From positions 1,054,001 through 1,118,000 of the forward strand of contig CAVTOD010000005.1 of the NCBI GenBank assembly GCA_963736305.1: 64,000 nucleotides of DNA, given 5' to 3'. This document shows, piece after piece, positions 50,754-57,979 of the stretch. A program made the position numbers and the translations under genes. A model generated the notes under the pieces. That model was not told the DNA's origin, did no database searches, and saw only the letters and a program-made list of their open reading frames with translations. This DNA comes from DASUPK01 sp963736305 (lineage in GTDB: Bacteria > Actinomycetota > Thermoleophilia > Solirubrobacterales > 70-9). Position 1 is the first letter of the stretch. Each line of letters opens with the position of its first letter.

Positions 50754-50933
50754 ATGACCGACTCCAAATCCCCACACACCCGGATGACGCGCCTGGCGCT
50801 TCGCATCTCTGCGTCCTCGGGCTCGCCCTTGGCACCACCAAGGGCTTCGCGAGCGAGCGCGCAGCGCGAGTTCCTTGAGCTGCTCGGCCAGGCGCGCCGC
50901 CGGGTGCACGCGGATTCGGACTCGATCATCTAG
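50754..50933 (+). CDS. Small unassigned ORF (59 residues) filling the pcaG-pcaB gap
   Basis: The frame begins with the ATG directly after the pcaG TAG (TAGATG) and ends in the TAG directly before the pcaB GTG (TAGGTG). It therefore tiles the gap exactly. The product starts MTDSKSPHTRMTRLALR and has a basic, amphipathic second half (REFLELLGQARRRVHADSD). The middle codons have lower GC at third positions than the neighbours, and no ribosome-binding site other than coupling is seen. I do not recognise it; it could be a real small protein or a degenerate remnant. Confidence 0.4.
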   Translation: MTDSKSPHTRMTRLALRISASSGSPLAPPRASRASAQREFLELLGQARRRVHADSDSII

Positions 50934-52277
50934 GTGTCTCCCGGAGGGCTCTTCAGCGGCCTTTTCGTCCCGGAGCCGATCCGGGAGGCGACCTCCGAGG
51001 GGGCCTGGCTTCAGGCGATGCTCGACGCGGAGTCCGCGCTGGCCGCCGCGGAGGCCGAGACCGGGCTGATCCCGAAGGACGCGGCCGACGCGATCGCCGC
51101 GGCCTGCGACGGCGGCGGCCTGGACCCGGAGGAGATCGCGCGCGATGGCCGCTCCTCCGGCAATCCCGTGGTGCCGCTGGTCGACGCTTTGCGGGAGAAG
51201 GTGGGCGGCGAGGCGGCCGGCTTCGTGCACCACGGCGCCACCAGCCAGGACGTGATGGACACGGCCGCAATGCTGGTCGCAAGTCGGGCGTTGCCCCTGA
51301 TCCGCACGGACCTAGAGGGTGTCGCGGCGGCCTGCGCGGAGCTCGCCGGGGAGCATCGCGGCATGCTGATGGCCGGCCGGACCCTGCTCCAGCAGGCGCT
51401 GCCGATCACCTTCGGCCTGAAGGCGGGGGGCTGGCTCGACTCAGTCGTCGCCGCCGCTGAGCGGCTCGACTCGGTCTCGCTCGCCGCTCAGCTGGGAGGC
51501 GCGGCCGGGACGCTCGCCTCGCTCGGTCCCGACGGACAGCGAGTGGCGGAGCTGATGGCGGCCCGGCTCGACCTGCAGCCCGCGATCCCCTGGCACACGG
51601 CGCGGTTGCGGGTCGCCGACCTGGGCGCCTCGCTGGCCCTCGCCGCCGGCGTCCTCGAGAAGGTCGCGCTGGATCTCGTCCTGCTCTCGCAGACCGAGGT
51701 CGGCGAGGTTGCCGAGGCATCCGCCGGGGGGCGGGGCGGCTCGTCGACGCTCCCCCACAAGCGGAACCCGGTCGGCTCGGTGCTCACGATCGCCTGCGCG
51801 CGACGCGTCCGCGGCGCGGCCGGCGTCCTGCTCGAGGCGATGCCGCATGAGCACGAGCGCGCCGCGGGCGCCTGGCAATCGGAGTGGGCGCCGCTCAGCG
51901 AGACTCTCGCACTGACGGGCGGGGCCGCGTCCGCGCTGGGCGAGGCGCTCGACGGGCTCGAGGTGATGCCCGATCGCATGCGCGAGAACCTGGAGGCAAC
52001 CGGCGGCGCGCTGATGGCGGAGAGCGTCGTCACCACGCTGGCCGGCCGAGTCGGCCAGCCGCGCGCGAGGGAGCTCGTCGATGCCGCCGCCGCCCGCGCG
52101 CTCGACTCCGCATCCTCCTTCCGGGACGTGCTTGCCGCCGACGAGGGGGTCCGCGGCGAGCTCTCGGACGAGGAGATCGACCGGGCGCTGGACCCGGCCG
52201 CCTACCTCGGATCCGCCGATGCCTTCATCGACCGCGCCATGGCCCGCCACCGGGGGTACCTTGAGGGACGCTCGTGA
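50934..52277 (+). CDS. pcaB: 3-carboxy-cis,cis-muconate cycloisomerase
   Basis: This 447-residue member of the fumarase/aspartase superfamily has the signature GGSSTLPHKRNPVGS and the early block FVHHGATSQDVMDT. It turns 3-carboxymuconate into 4-carboxymuconolactone. The length matches PcaB (about 450). The GTG abuts the TAG of the small frame, and the stop overlaps pcaD by 4 bases. Confidence 0.93.
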   Translation: MSPGGLFSGLFVPEPIREATSEGAWLQAMLDAESALAAAEAETGLIPKDAADAIAAACDGGGLDPEEIARDGRSSGNPVVPLVDALREKVGGEAAGFVHHGATSQDVMDTAAMLVASRALPLIRTDLEGVAAACAELAGEHRGMLMAGRTLLQQALPITFGLKAGGWLDSVVAAAERLDSVSLAAQLGGAAGTLASLGPDGQRVAELMAARLDLQPAIPWHTARLRVADLGASLALAAGVLEKVALDLVLLSQTEVGEVAEASAGGRGGSSTLPHKRNPVGSVLTIACARRVRGAAGVLLEAMPHEHERAAGAWQSEWAPLSETLALTGGAASALGEALDGLEVMPDRMRENLEATGGALMAESVVTTLAGRVGQPRARELVDAAAARALDSASSFRDVLAADEGVRGELSDEEIDRALDPAAYLGSADAFIDRAMARHRGYLEGRS

Positions 52278-53050
52278 GCGTCGAGGTCGCCCACACGCTG
52301 GAAGGTCCCGATGACGCGCCGGTGATCGCCTTCTCCAACTCGCTCGGCGTCACCGGCCTGATGTGGGATGCCCAGGCGGCGGCGCTCTCCGATCGCTTCC
52401 GCGTGCTGCGCTACGGGGCCCGTGGCCACGGCGGAACACCGGCCACCCCGGGGCCCTACACGGTGGAGGAGCTCGCCGGTGATGTGATCGCGCTGCTCGA
52501 CCGGCTCGGGCTGGAGCGCGTCTTCTTCTGCGGGCTCTCGATCGGGGGGATGACCGGAATGTGGCTCGGGGTCAACGCGCCCGAGCGCATCGAGCGCCTG
52601 GTGATCTGCTGCACCGCGATGCAGCTGCCGCCCGCCGAGATGTGGGTCGAGCGCGCCGCCCAGGTTCGCGTCGAGGGCATGGAGTCCGTCGTCGACGCGA
52701 CCATCGAGCGCTGGTTCACCCCCGCCTTCCCGGAGAACAGGCCCGAGGTCGTGGAGCGCATCCGATCGAACTTCCTCGAGACGGATCCGGAGGGCTATGC
52801 CGGCTGTTGCGAGGCCCTCGCGGAGTTCGACATGCGCGGCCAGCTCGACGCGATCACGGCGCCGACGCTGGTGATCGCGGGCGAGGACGATCCGGTGGGC
52901 ACTCCGGAACGCGCCGCCGCCATGGCCGAGGAGATCGAGGGATCCCGGCTCGTGATCCTGCCGGAGGCGCGCCACCTGGCCGCCGTGGAGCAGGCCGACG
53001 CGGTGACCCGCGAGCTGGAGCAGCTGCTCGGCGCGGGGGCCCCGAGATGA
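52274..53050 (+). CDS. pcaD: 3-oxoadipate enol-lactonase
   Basis: This 258-residue alpha/beta hydrolase has the nucleophile Ser in FCGLSIGGMTG and FSNSLGVTGLMWD near the oxyanion loop, both typical of PcaD. The Asp is in AGEDDPVG and the His in PEARHLAAVEQ. It hydrolyses 3-oxoadipate enol-lactone to 3-oxoadipate. In many actinobacteria PcaD is fused to PcaC; here they are separate with a 4-base overlap. Confidence 0.92.
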   Translation: MSVEVAHTLEGPDDAPVIAFSNSLGVTGLMWDAQAAALSDRFRVLRYGARGHGGTPATPGPYTVEELAGDVIALLDRLGLERVFFCGLSIGGMTGMWLGVNAPERIERLVICCTAMQLPPAEMWVERAAQVRVEGMESVVDATIERWFTPAFPENRPEVVERIRSNFLETDPEGYAGCCEALAEFDMRGQLDAITAPTLVIAGEDDPVGTPERAAAMAEEIEGSRLVILPEARHLAAVEQADAVTRELEQLLGAGAPR

Positions 53051-53424
53051 CCGACGAGCAGCACGACCGCGGCATGGAGGTCCGCCGGGAAGTGCTCGGC
53101 GACGAGCATGTCGACGGCGCGGTTGAGCGGACCACCGAGTTCACCAAGGACTTCCAGGACCTGATCACGCGCTACGCCTGGGGCGAGATCTGGACGCGAC
53201 CGGGCCTCGACCGCCGCACTCGCAGCGCCATCACCCTGACCGCGCTGATCGCGCGCGGGCACTTCGAGGAGCTCCCGATGCACGTGCGTGCCGCTCGCCG
53301 GAACGGCCTCAGCGACGACGAGATCAAGGAGGTTTTGCTCCAGTCCGCGATCTACTGCGGCGTTCCGGCCGCGAACAGCGCGTTCGCGATCGCCAGCCGC
53401 GTGCTCGAGGAAGAGAGCGAATGA
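53047..53424 (+). CDS. pcaC: 4-carboxymuconolactone decarboxylase
   Basis: This 125-residue protein has the PcaC/CMD pattern: MEVRREVLGDEHVDGAV at the start, the WGEIWTRPGLDRRTRS segment, then ALIARGHFEELPMHVRAA and QSAIYCGVPAANSAF. It removes CO2 from 4-carboxymuconolactone. Its stop overlaps the dehydrogenase start by 4 bases, so the ortho-cleavage genes run straight into the next branch. Confidence 0.93.
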   Translation: MTDEQHDRGMEVRREVLGDEHVDGAVERTTEFTKDFQDLITRYAWGEIWTRPGLDRRTRSAITLTALIARGHFEELPMHVRAARRNGLSDDEIKEVLLQSAIYCGVPAANSAFAIASRVLEEESE

Positions 53425-54215
53425 GCGCGCCCGTGGCCGTCGGGATGATCGGCCTTGGCGAGGCCGGCTCGGCGATCGCGACCGACCTGGTCTCCGCCGG
53501 CGCCTCGGTCCGCGGCTGGGACCCTGTCGCGACACCTCCCCCGGGAGTCGAGGGTGCCGGCGACACGGCGGCCGCTGCCGCCGGAGCCGATCTGGTGCTG
53601 AGCGCCAACTCGTCTGCCGTCGCCCGGGACGCGGCGGACGCCGCTGCTTCGTCTCTCCGGGACGGTCTGGTCTTCGCTGATCTCAACACCGCGGCGCCGG
53701 CGCTCAAGCGCGAGCTCGCCGAAGTGATTGCCCCGACCGGCGCGCTCTTCGCAGACGTCGCCCTGGTCGGGCCGGTCCCGGGGAATGGCCTCTCGACCCC
53801 GGCTCTGGTATCTGGCCCCGGCGCGGAGCGCTTCGCGGCCCTGCTCGGGCCACTGGGCATGCCGGTCACCGTCATCGGCCCCGAGGCGGGGGAGGCCGCC
53901 GCCCGCAAGCTCGCCCGCAGCGTCTTCGCGAAGGGCCTGGCGGCCGCGATCGGAGAGGCGCTTGCGGCGGCCGGCGAGCTCGGCATCGAGGAATGGCTCC
54001 ACGCCGACCTGGAGCGCACGCTCGAGGACGCGGACGGCGCGCTCCTCCGCCGCCTGATCGAGGGCAGCCGGCTGCATGCCGCGCGCCGTGTCGACGAGAT
54101 GGCCGCGGCGGTTGAGATGCTCGAGAGCGTCGGGGTGGAGCCGCGGATCGCGTCCGCCAGCGAGGCGTGGCTGCGATCGCTGGCGAAGTCGTCCGAGGCG
54201 AGGGTGCCGCGATGA
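53421..54215 (+). CDS. NAD(P)-dependent beta-hydroxyacid-dehydrogenase-like protein with DUF1932 C-terminus
   Basis: This 264-residue protein has an N-terminal Rossmann domain (GMIGLGEAGSAIA at 8-20, in the style of 3-hydroxyisobutyrate and 6-phosphogluconate dehydrogenases). The helical C-terminal region resembles DUF1932 (about 180-255). It is an oxidoreductase of unknown substrate. Directly followed by an extradiol dioxygenase gene, it could be the dehydrogenase for the ring-opened semialdehyde (or its hemiacetal), the step done by LigC in the known protocatechuate 4,5 pathway, though LigC belongs to another family. Confident in fold, not in substrate. Confidence 0.75.
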   Translation: MSAPVAVGMIGLGEAGSAIATDLVSAGASVRGWDPVATPPPGVEGAGDTAAAAAGADLVLSANSSAVARDAADAAASSLRDGLVFADLNTAAPALKRELAEVIAPTGALFADVALVGPVPGNGLSTPALVSGPGAERFAALLGPLGMPVTVIGPEAGEAAARKLARSVFAKGLAAAIGEALAAAGELGIEEWLHADLERTLEDADGALLRRLIEGSRLHAARRVDEMAAAVEMLESVGVEPRIASASEAWLRSLAKSSEARVPR

Positions 54216-55174
54216 CCAAGCCGGTCGGCGATCTCGCCCACATCGGCCACGCCGAGCTGCTCACGCCGGAGCCCCAGCGCTCGCTGGAGTTCTTCACGCA
54301 GGTCCTCGGGATGGAGGAGGAGGCGCGTGAGGGCCAGTCGGTCTACCTGCGCGGCTGGGGCGACTACCTGCGCTACTCGCTGAAGCTGACCGAGTCCGAG
54401 CAGGCGGGCCTGGGACACATGGCGCTGCGCGCCTGGAGCGCCGAGGCGCTGGATGGCCGGGTGGCGGCGATCGAGGCCGCCGGCCGCGGCGTCGGCTGGA
54501 CCGACGGCGACGTCGGTCACGGCCCCGCCTACCGGTTCACCGATCCCGACGGCCACCCGATGGAGATCTTCTACGAGGCCGAGCGCTACTCGCCGCCCGA
54601 GCATCTCCGGCCCTCGCTCAAGAACCAGCCCCAGCGCTACACCGGCCGCGGTGCGGCGATCAAGCGCCTCGACCACGTCAACCTGCTGGCCGAGGACGTG
54701 CGCGCGAACCGCGACTTCGCCGAGCAGGTCCTCGGCTACCGGCTGTATGAGCGGATCGAGCTCGACGACGGCAGCGAGTCCGGCGCCTGGATGAGCCTCT
54801 CGATCGCCGCCCACGAGCTGATCTACGTCCGCGACGCCTTCGGCGCGCGCGGCCGGCTTCATCACCTCGCCTTCTGGGTCGACACCCGCGAGGAGGTTCT
54901 GCGAGCCGCCGATCTCTTCCTCGACAACGACATCCACATCGAGGCGGCGCCCTCCAAGCACGCGGTCGCGCAGGGGTTCTTCCTCTACGGCTTCGAGCCC
55001 GGCGGCAACCGGGTCGAGGTGACGACGGGCGGCTACTTCGTCTTCGACCCCGATCCCGAGGCGACGGTCTGGAATGAGGCCGAGCGGGCCAAGGGCCAGG
55101 CCTGGGGCGTGAAGACGGTCGAGAGCTTCCACACCTACGGCACGCCGGTGATCGAGGAGCCGGCGAAGGCGTGA
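54212..55174 (+). CDS. Type I (VOC) extradiol ring-cleavage dioxygenase, catechol 2,3-dioxygenase-like
   Basis: This 320-residue two-domain VOC dioxygenase has the iron ligands in the C-terminal half: H155 (LDHVNLL), H218 (RLHHLAFW) and E269 (NRVEVTTGGY). The length and the closing GGNRVEV-TGGY block are those of catechol 2,3-dioxygenases. It cleaves beside, not between, the two hydroxyls. With GalB- and GalC-type genes downstream, the substrate is likely protocatechuate, gallate or 3-O-methylgallate, which are normally cleaved by the unrelated LigAB class. Alternatives are catechol or homoprotocatechuate. Confidence 0.82.
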   Translation: MTKPVGDLAHIGHAELLTPEPQRSLEFFTQVLGMEEEAREGQSVYLRGWGDYLRYSLKLTESEQAGLGHMALRAWSAEALDGRVAAIEAAGRGVGWTDGDVGHGPAYRFTDPDGHPMEIFYEAERYSPPEHLRPSLKNQPQRYTGRGAAIKRLDHVNLLAEDVRANRDFAEQVLGYRLYERIELDDGSESGAWMSLSIAAHELIYVRDAFGARGRLHHLAFWVDTREEVLRAADLFLDNDIHIEAAPSKHAVAQGFFLYGFEPGGNRVEVTTGGYFVFDPDPEATVWNEAERAKGQAWGVKTVESFHTYGTPVIEEPAKA

Positions 55175-56109
55175 GCGCGACGGGCCAGGCCACCGAGGCT
55201 CCCTCGGACGCCGCGCGGGATCTGGTCCGCGGCGCCTTCGACCTGCACGTCCACATCTCTCCCGACGTGGTCGAGCGCCGCATCGACGACATCGGCCTGG
55301 CGCACCGTTTCGCCGAGCTCGGGCTGGCCGGCTTCTGCCTGAAGTCCCACTACAACTCGACCGCTGAGCGGGCGGCTGTGGTGCGCGAGGCCGTGCCGGG
55401 AGTCCAGGTGCTCGGAGCGATCGTGCTGAATCGGGCGGTTGGCGGCGTCAACCCCGTGGCCGTCGAGATCGCGGCGCGGGAGGGGGCGCGGAAGGTCTGG
55501 TTGCCGACCGTCGACTCCGAGAACGAGCGGGCCCACCTGGCCGCGGCGGGACCCGAGACGAAGCTGCCCGTCTGGTCGAAGCTCGAGTTCGAGCTCCGGG
55601 ACAAGGGCATAGGGGCCGAGCCGGTGGCGGTTCTCGACGCCGATGGCAAGGTGCTCCCCGAGACCCGCGACGTGCTGGCGCTCGCCGCCGAGCACGGGAT
55701 GGTGCTTAGCACCGGACACATCTCGGCCCGCGATGCGCTCATCGTCGTCGACGCCGCGCTCGCCGAGGGGGTCGAGAACGTGGTCCTCACCCACCCCGAC
55801 TATCCGGGGCAGGCGATCTCGATCGAGGACCAGGTCGAGCTGGCTCGCAAGGGAGCGATGATCGAGCGCTGCTTCACCACGCCCTACACGGGCAAGTGCA
55901 GCTGGGAGCAGTGGCTCGAGGGGACCCGCGCGGTCGGCGCCGATCGGACGGTGCTCTCGAGCGATCTCGGCCAGGTCAAGAACCCGCCGGTCGAGGACGG
56001 TCTCCCCTTGATGGCTGAGAAGCTGCTCGGCGCCGGATTCAGCGAGGACGAGGTGCGCACCATGGCGGTCGACAACACTCGGCTGCTGGCCGGGGTGGAG
56101 GCCTCGTGA
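55171..56109 (+). CDS. Amidohydrolase-like metal-dependent hydrolase (DUF6282-type)
   Basis: This 312-residue TIM-barrel protein has a full amidohydrolase-style ligand set: H26 and H28 (DLHVHIS), H60 (LKSHYN), H183 (TGHISA), H208 (LTHPDYPG) and D265 (SSDLGQ). The exact reaction is not known for this group. In the protocatechuate 4,5 pathway 2-pyrone-4,6-dicarboxylate is opened by the amidohydrolase LigI. This gene sits in the matching position between dioxygenase and hydratase, so a lactone hydrolase role is the best inference. Confidence 0.7.
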   Translation: MSATGQATEAPSDAARDLVRGAFDLHVHISPDVVERRIDDIGLAHRFAELGLAGFCLKSHYNSTAERAAVVREAVPGVQVLGAIVLNRAVGGVNPVAVEIAAREGARKVWLPTVDSENERAHLAAAGPETKLPVWSKLEFELRDKGIGAEPVAVLDADGKVLPETRDVLALAAEHGMVLSTGHISARDALIVVDAALAEGVENVVLTHPDYPGQAISIEDQVELARKGAMIERCFTTPYTGKCSWEQWLEGTRAVGADRTVLSSDLGQVKNPPVEDGLPLMAEKLLGAGFSEDEVRTMAVDNTRLLAGVEAS

Positions 56110-56819
56110 GCAGGAACGTTCTCGCAGTCGGCGCCCACGCCGCGGACTTCGTCTGGCGCGCCGGCGGCGCACTCGCCCTCGCCGCCGAGGGCGACGGCAG
56201 TGCCAGCGTGATCGCCCTCTCCTACGGCGAGAAGGGTGAGTCCGGCGAGCTCTGGAAGGAGGAGGACCAGACGATCGAGAACGTGAAGAAGGTGCGCCAC
56301 GCCGAGGCCGAGGCGGCGGCCAGGGCCCTCGGGGCTGACTTCACCTGCCTCGACCTGGGCGACTACCCGCTGGAGGTCGTCGGTGACCGCCTCACCCGGC
56401 TGGTCGACGCGATCCGCGAGATCGTCCCCGATGTCCTGATCACGCATACCGACCGCGACCCCTTCAACCCCGACCACCCTGCAGCCTTCCACGCCGTCGA
56501 GCGGGCTCGCGCTCTTGCCGCCGGCGCCGGGGTGGCGAGCGCCTTCCCGACGATCAAGCCCCCCGCGTTCTTCCTGTTCGAACCCCACCAGCCGGAGCTC
56601 TGCAACTTCACGCCGAGCGTGTTCCTCGACATCACGCCGGTCTTCGAGAAGAAGAAGCAGGCGATGGCCGAGATGAAATCGCAGCAGTACCTGCAGACCT
56701 ACTACGCCCAGCGTGCCGAGCAACGTGGCAACCACGCCCGCCGGGTTTCCGGCGACTCCGAGATCCGCCAGGCCGAGGCTTTCATGCGCGTCGTCCCCAA
56801 CGCGGTCCGCGAGCTGTGA
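56106..56819 (+). CDS. galB: 4-oxalomesaconate hydratase (GalB type, PIG-L/LmbE fold)
   Basis: This 237-residue PIG-L-fold protein has likely zinc ligands H11, D14 and H124. The GalB hallmarks are AHAADFVWRAGGALAL at the start, SYGEKGES, LDLGDYPL and FEPHQPELCN (158-167), followed by FLDITPVF. GalB adds water to 4-oxalomesaconate to give 4-carboxy-4-hydroxy-2-oxoadipate in gallate and protocatechuate 4,5 catabolism. The PIG-L family also holds sugar deacetylases, but the FEPHQPE block and the aldolase gene next door favour GalB. Confidence 0.82.
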   Translation: MSRNVLAVGAHAADFVWRAGGALALAAEGDGSASVIALSYGEKGESGELWKEEDQTIENVKKVRHAEAEAAARALGADFTCLDLGDYPLEVVGDRLTRLVDAIREIVPDVLITHTDRDPFNPDHPAAFHAVERARALAAGAGVASAFPTIKPPAFFLFEPHQPELCNFTPSVFLDITPVFEKKKQAMAEMKSQQYLQTYYAQRAEQRGNHARRVSGDSEIRQAEAFMRVVPNAVREL

Positions 56820-57448
56820 GCGAGCCCTACGACGAGCTCGCGCGGCTCGGCACGGCGACGGTCTTCGAGGCGTCGGGGCGCGAGGGCCTCGTCGACCTGG
56901 ATCTCCACCAGGTGATCCCCGGCTCGCGCGCCGCCGGCCCCGCCCGGACGGTCCGCTGTGGCCAGGACGACATCCTGATGGTGCACGCGGCGATGGACCG
57001 GCTCGAGGCCGGCGACGTCCTGGTGCTGACCATGCCCGAGCCGCAGCCTCGAGCCCTGCTCGGCGAGCTCCTCGCGACGCAGGCGAAGGTCAAGGGAGCC
57101 GCCGCGATCCTGGTCGACGCCGCCGTCCGCGACACAGAGGACCTCCGCGAACTCGGCCTGCCTGTCTGGGCCCGCTGGATCCGGGTCCACGGCGCCGACC
57201 GAAGCGAAATGGGCGAGCTCGACGTGCCGGTGGAGCTCGGTGGAGCGACGATCAACTCCGGCGACGCCGTGATCCTCGATGCCGACGGGGCCGTCGTCGT
57301 CGCCAGGGCCCGACTCGAAGAGGTCGTCGAGGCATCGCGCGAGCGGCAGCAGAACGAGAACGCGAAGCGAGCCAGGTTCGAGTCCGGGGAGCTCTCGTAC
57401 GACGTGTACGGCCTCCGGGAACTCGTCGAGGGCGACGGAGCGGGGTAA
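56816..57448 (+). CDS. galC: 4-carboxy-4-hydroxy-2-oxoadipate aldolase (GalC/LigK, RraA family)
   Basis: This 210-residue RraA-like protein has GDVLVL (66-71), the GELLATQAKVKG turn (83-94), and the metal and substrate residues D101, R105 and D106 (VDAAVRD). In the aldolases this R-D pair with the upstream Gly-rich loop is conserved. It would split 4-carboxy-4-hydroxy-2-oxoadipate into pyruvate and oxaloacetate, finishing the branch. The 4-base overlap with galB makes the pair very likely to act together. Confidence 0.8.
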   Translation: MSEPYDELARLGTATVFEASGREGLVDLDLHQVIPGSRAAGPARTVRCGQDDILMVHAAMDRLEAGDVLVLTMPEPQPRALLGELLATQAKVKGAAAILVDAAVRDTEDLRELGLPVWARWIRVHGADRSEMGELDVPVELGGATINSGDAVILDADGAVVVARARLEEVVEASRERQQNENAKRARFESGELSYDVYGLRELVEGDGAG

Positions 57449-57459
57449 GTACTCCGGCC

Positions 57460-57894
57460 ATGTCGGATGCAAACGTCCAGATCGTGCAGCGCTCGATCGC
57501 CGCCTACAACCGGCGCGACTTCGAGGCGATGCGGGCGATCACCGACCCCGATGTGGAAGTGGATTGGTCCGCATCTCGGGGCCTGGAGGCGGGTGTGTAC
57601 ACAGGGGTGGAAGAGGTCCTGGGCTTCTACCGGACCTTCTTCGAGATGTTCGAGAAGGTCGAAATCGAGTCGGACCGCTTCATCGAGGCCGGTAACTCGG
57701 TGGTCGTTCCCAACACCGCCCATATCCGAGGTCGCGATGGCATCGAAACCATCGCTCGGAGCACTTTCGTCTTCGAGGTTCGGAGCGGTCTGATCCTTCG
57801 CATCTGCCTCTACCAAGAAACGCATGAAGCTCTCGAAGCCGTCGGGTCACGTGAGCCTGCCCGGCCCACCTCACCTCCAGGCGAGCAGCTGTAG
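57460..57894 (+). CDS. SnoaL/NTF2-like protein
   Basis: This 144-residue protein has the small cone-shaped NTF2 fold: an N-terminal helix with VQRSIAAYNRRDFEAMRAI, then DPDVEVDWS and alternating strands. The family includes isomerases, cyclases and proteins without catalysis. It lies 11 bases after galC and has a lower GC content than the neighbours, especially in its second half. A role on an unstable ring-cleavage intermediate is possible but unsupported. Confidence 0.7.
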   Translation: MSDANVQIVQRSIAAYNRRDFEAMRAITDPDVEVDWSASRGLEAGVYTGVEEVLGFYRTFFEMFEKVEIESDRFIEAGNSVVVPNTAHIRGRDGIETIARSTFVFEVRSGLILRICLYQETHEALEAVGSREPARPTSPPGEQL

Positions 57895-57979
57895 CCGGCC
57901 TCAATCGGTCTGATAATTTGACTAATAGGCGCGTACCGCTGGACGGCGATTGCTTGAGGAGAAAGACGAAGGTGCGGCA

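Noticed and set aside
57594..57603. Palindrome TGTGTACACA resembling a GntR operator
   Set aside because: It lies in the middle of the SnoaL-like coding region, differs from the YTGTATRCAR consensus and encodes ordinary residues.
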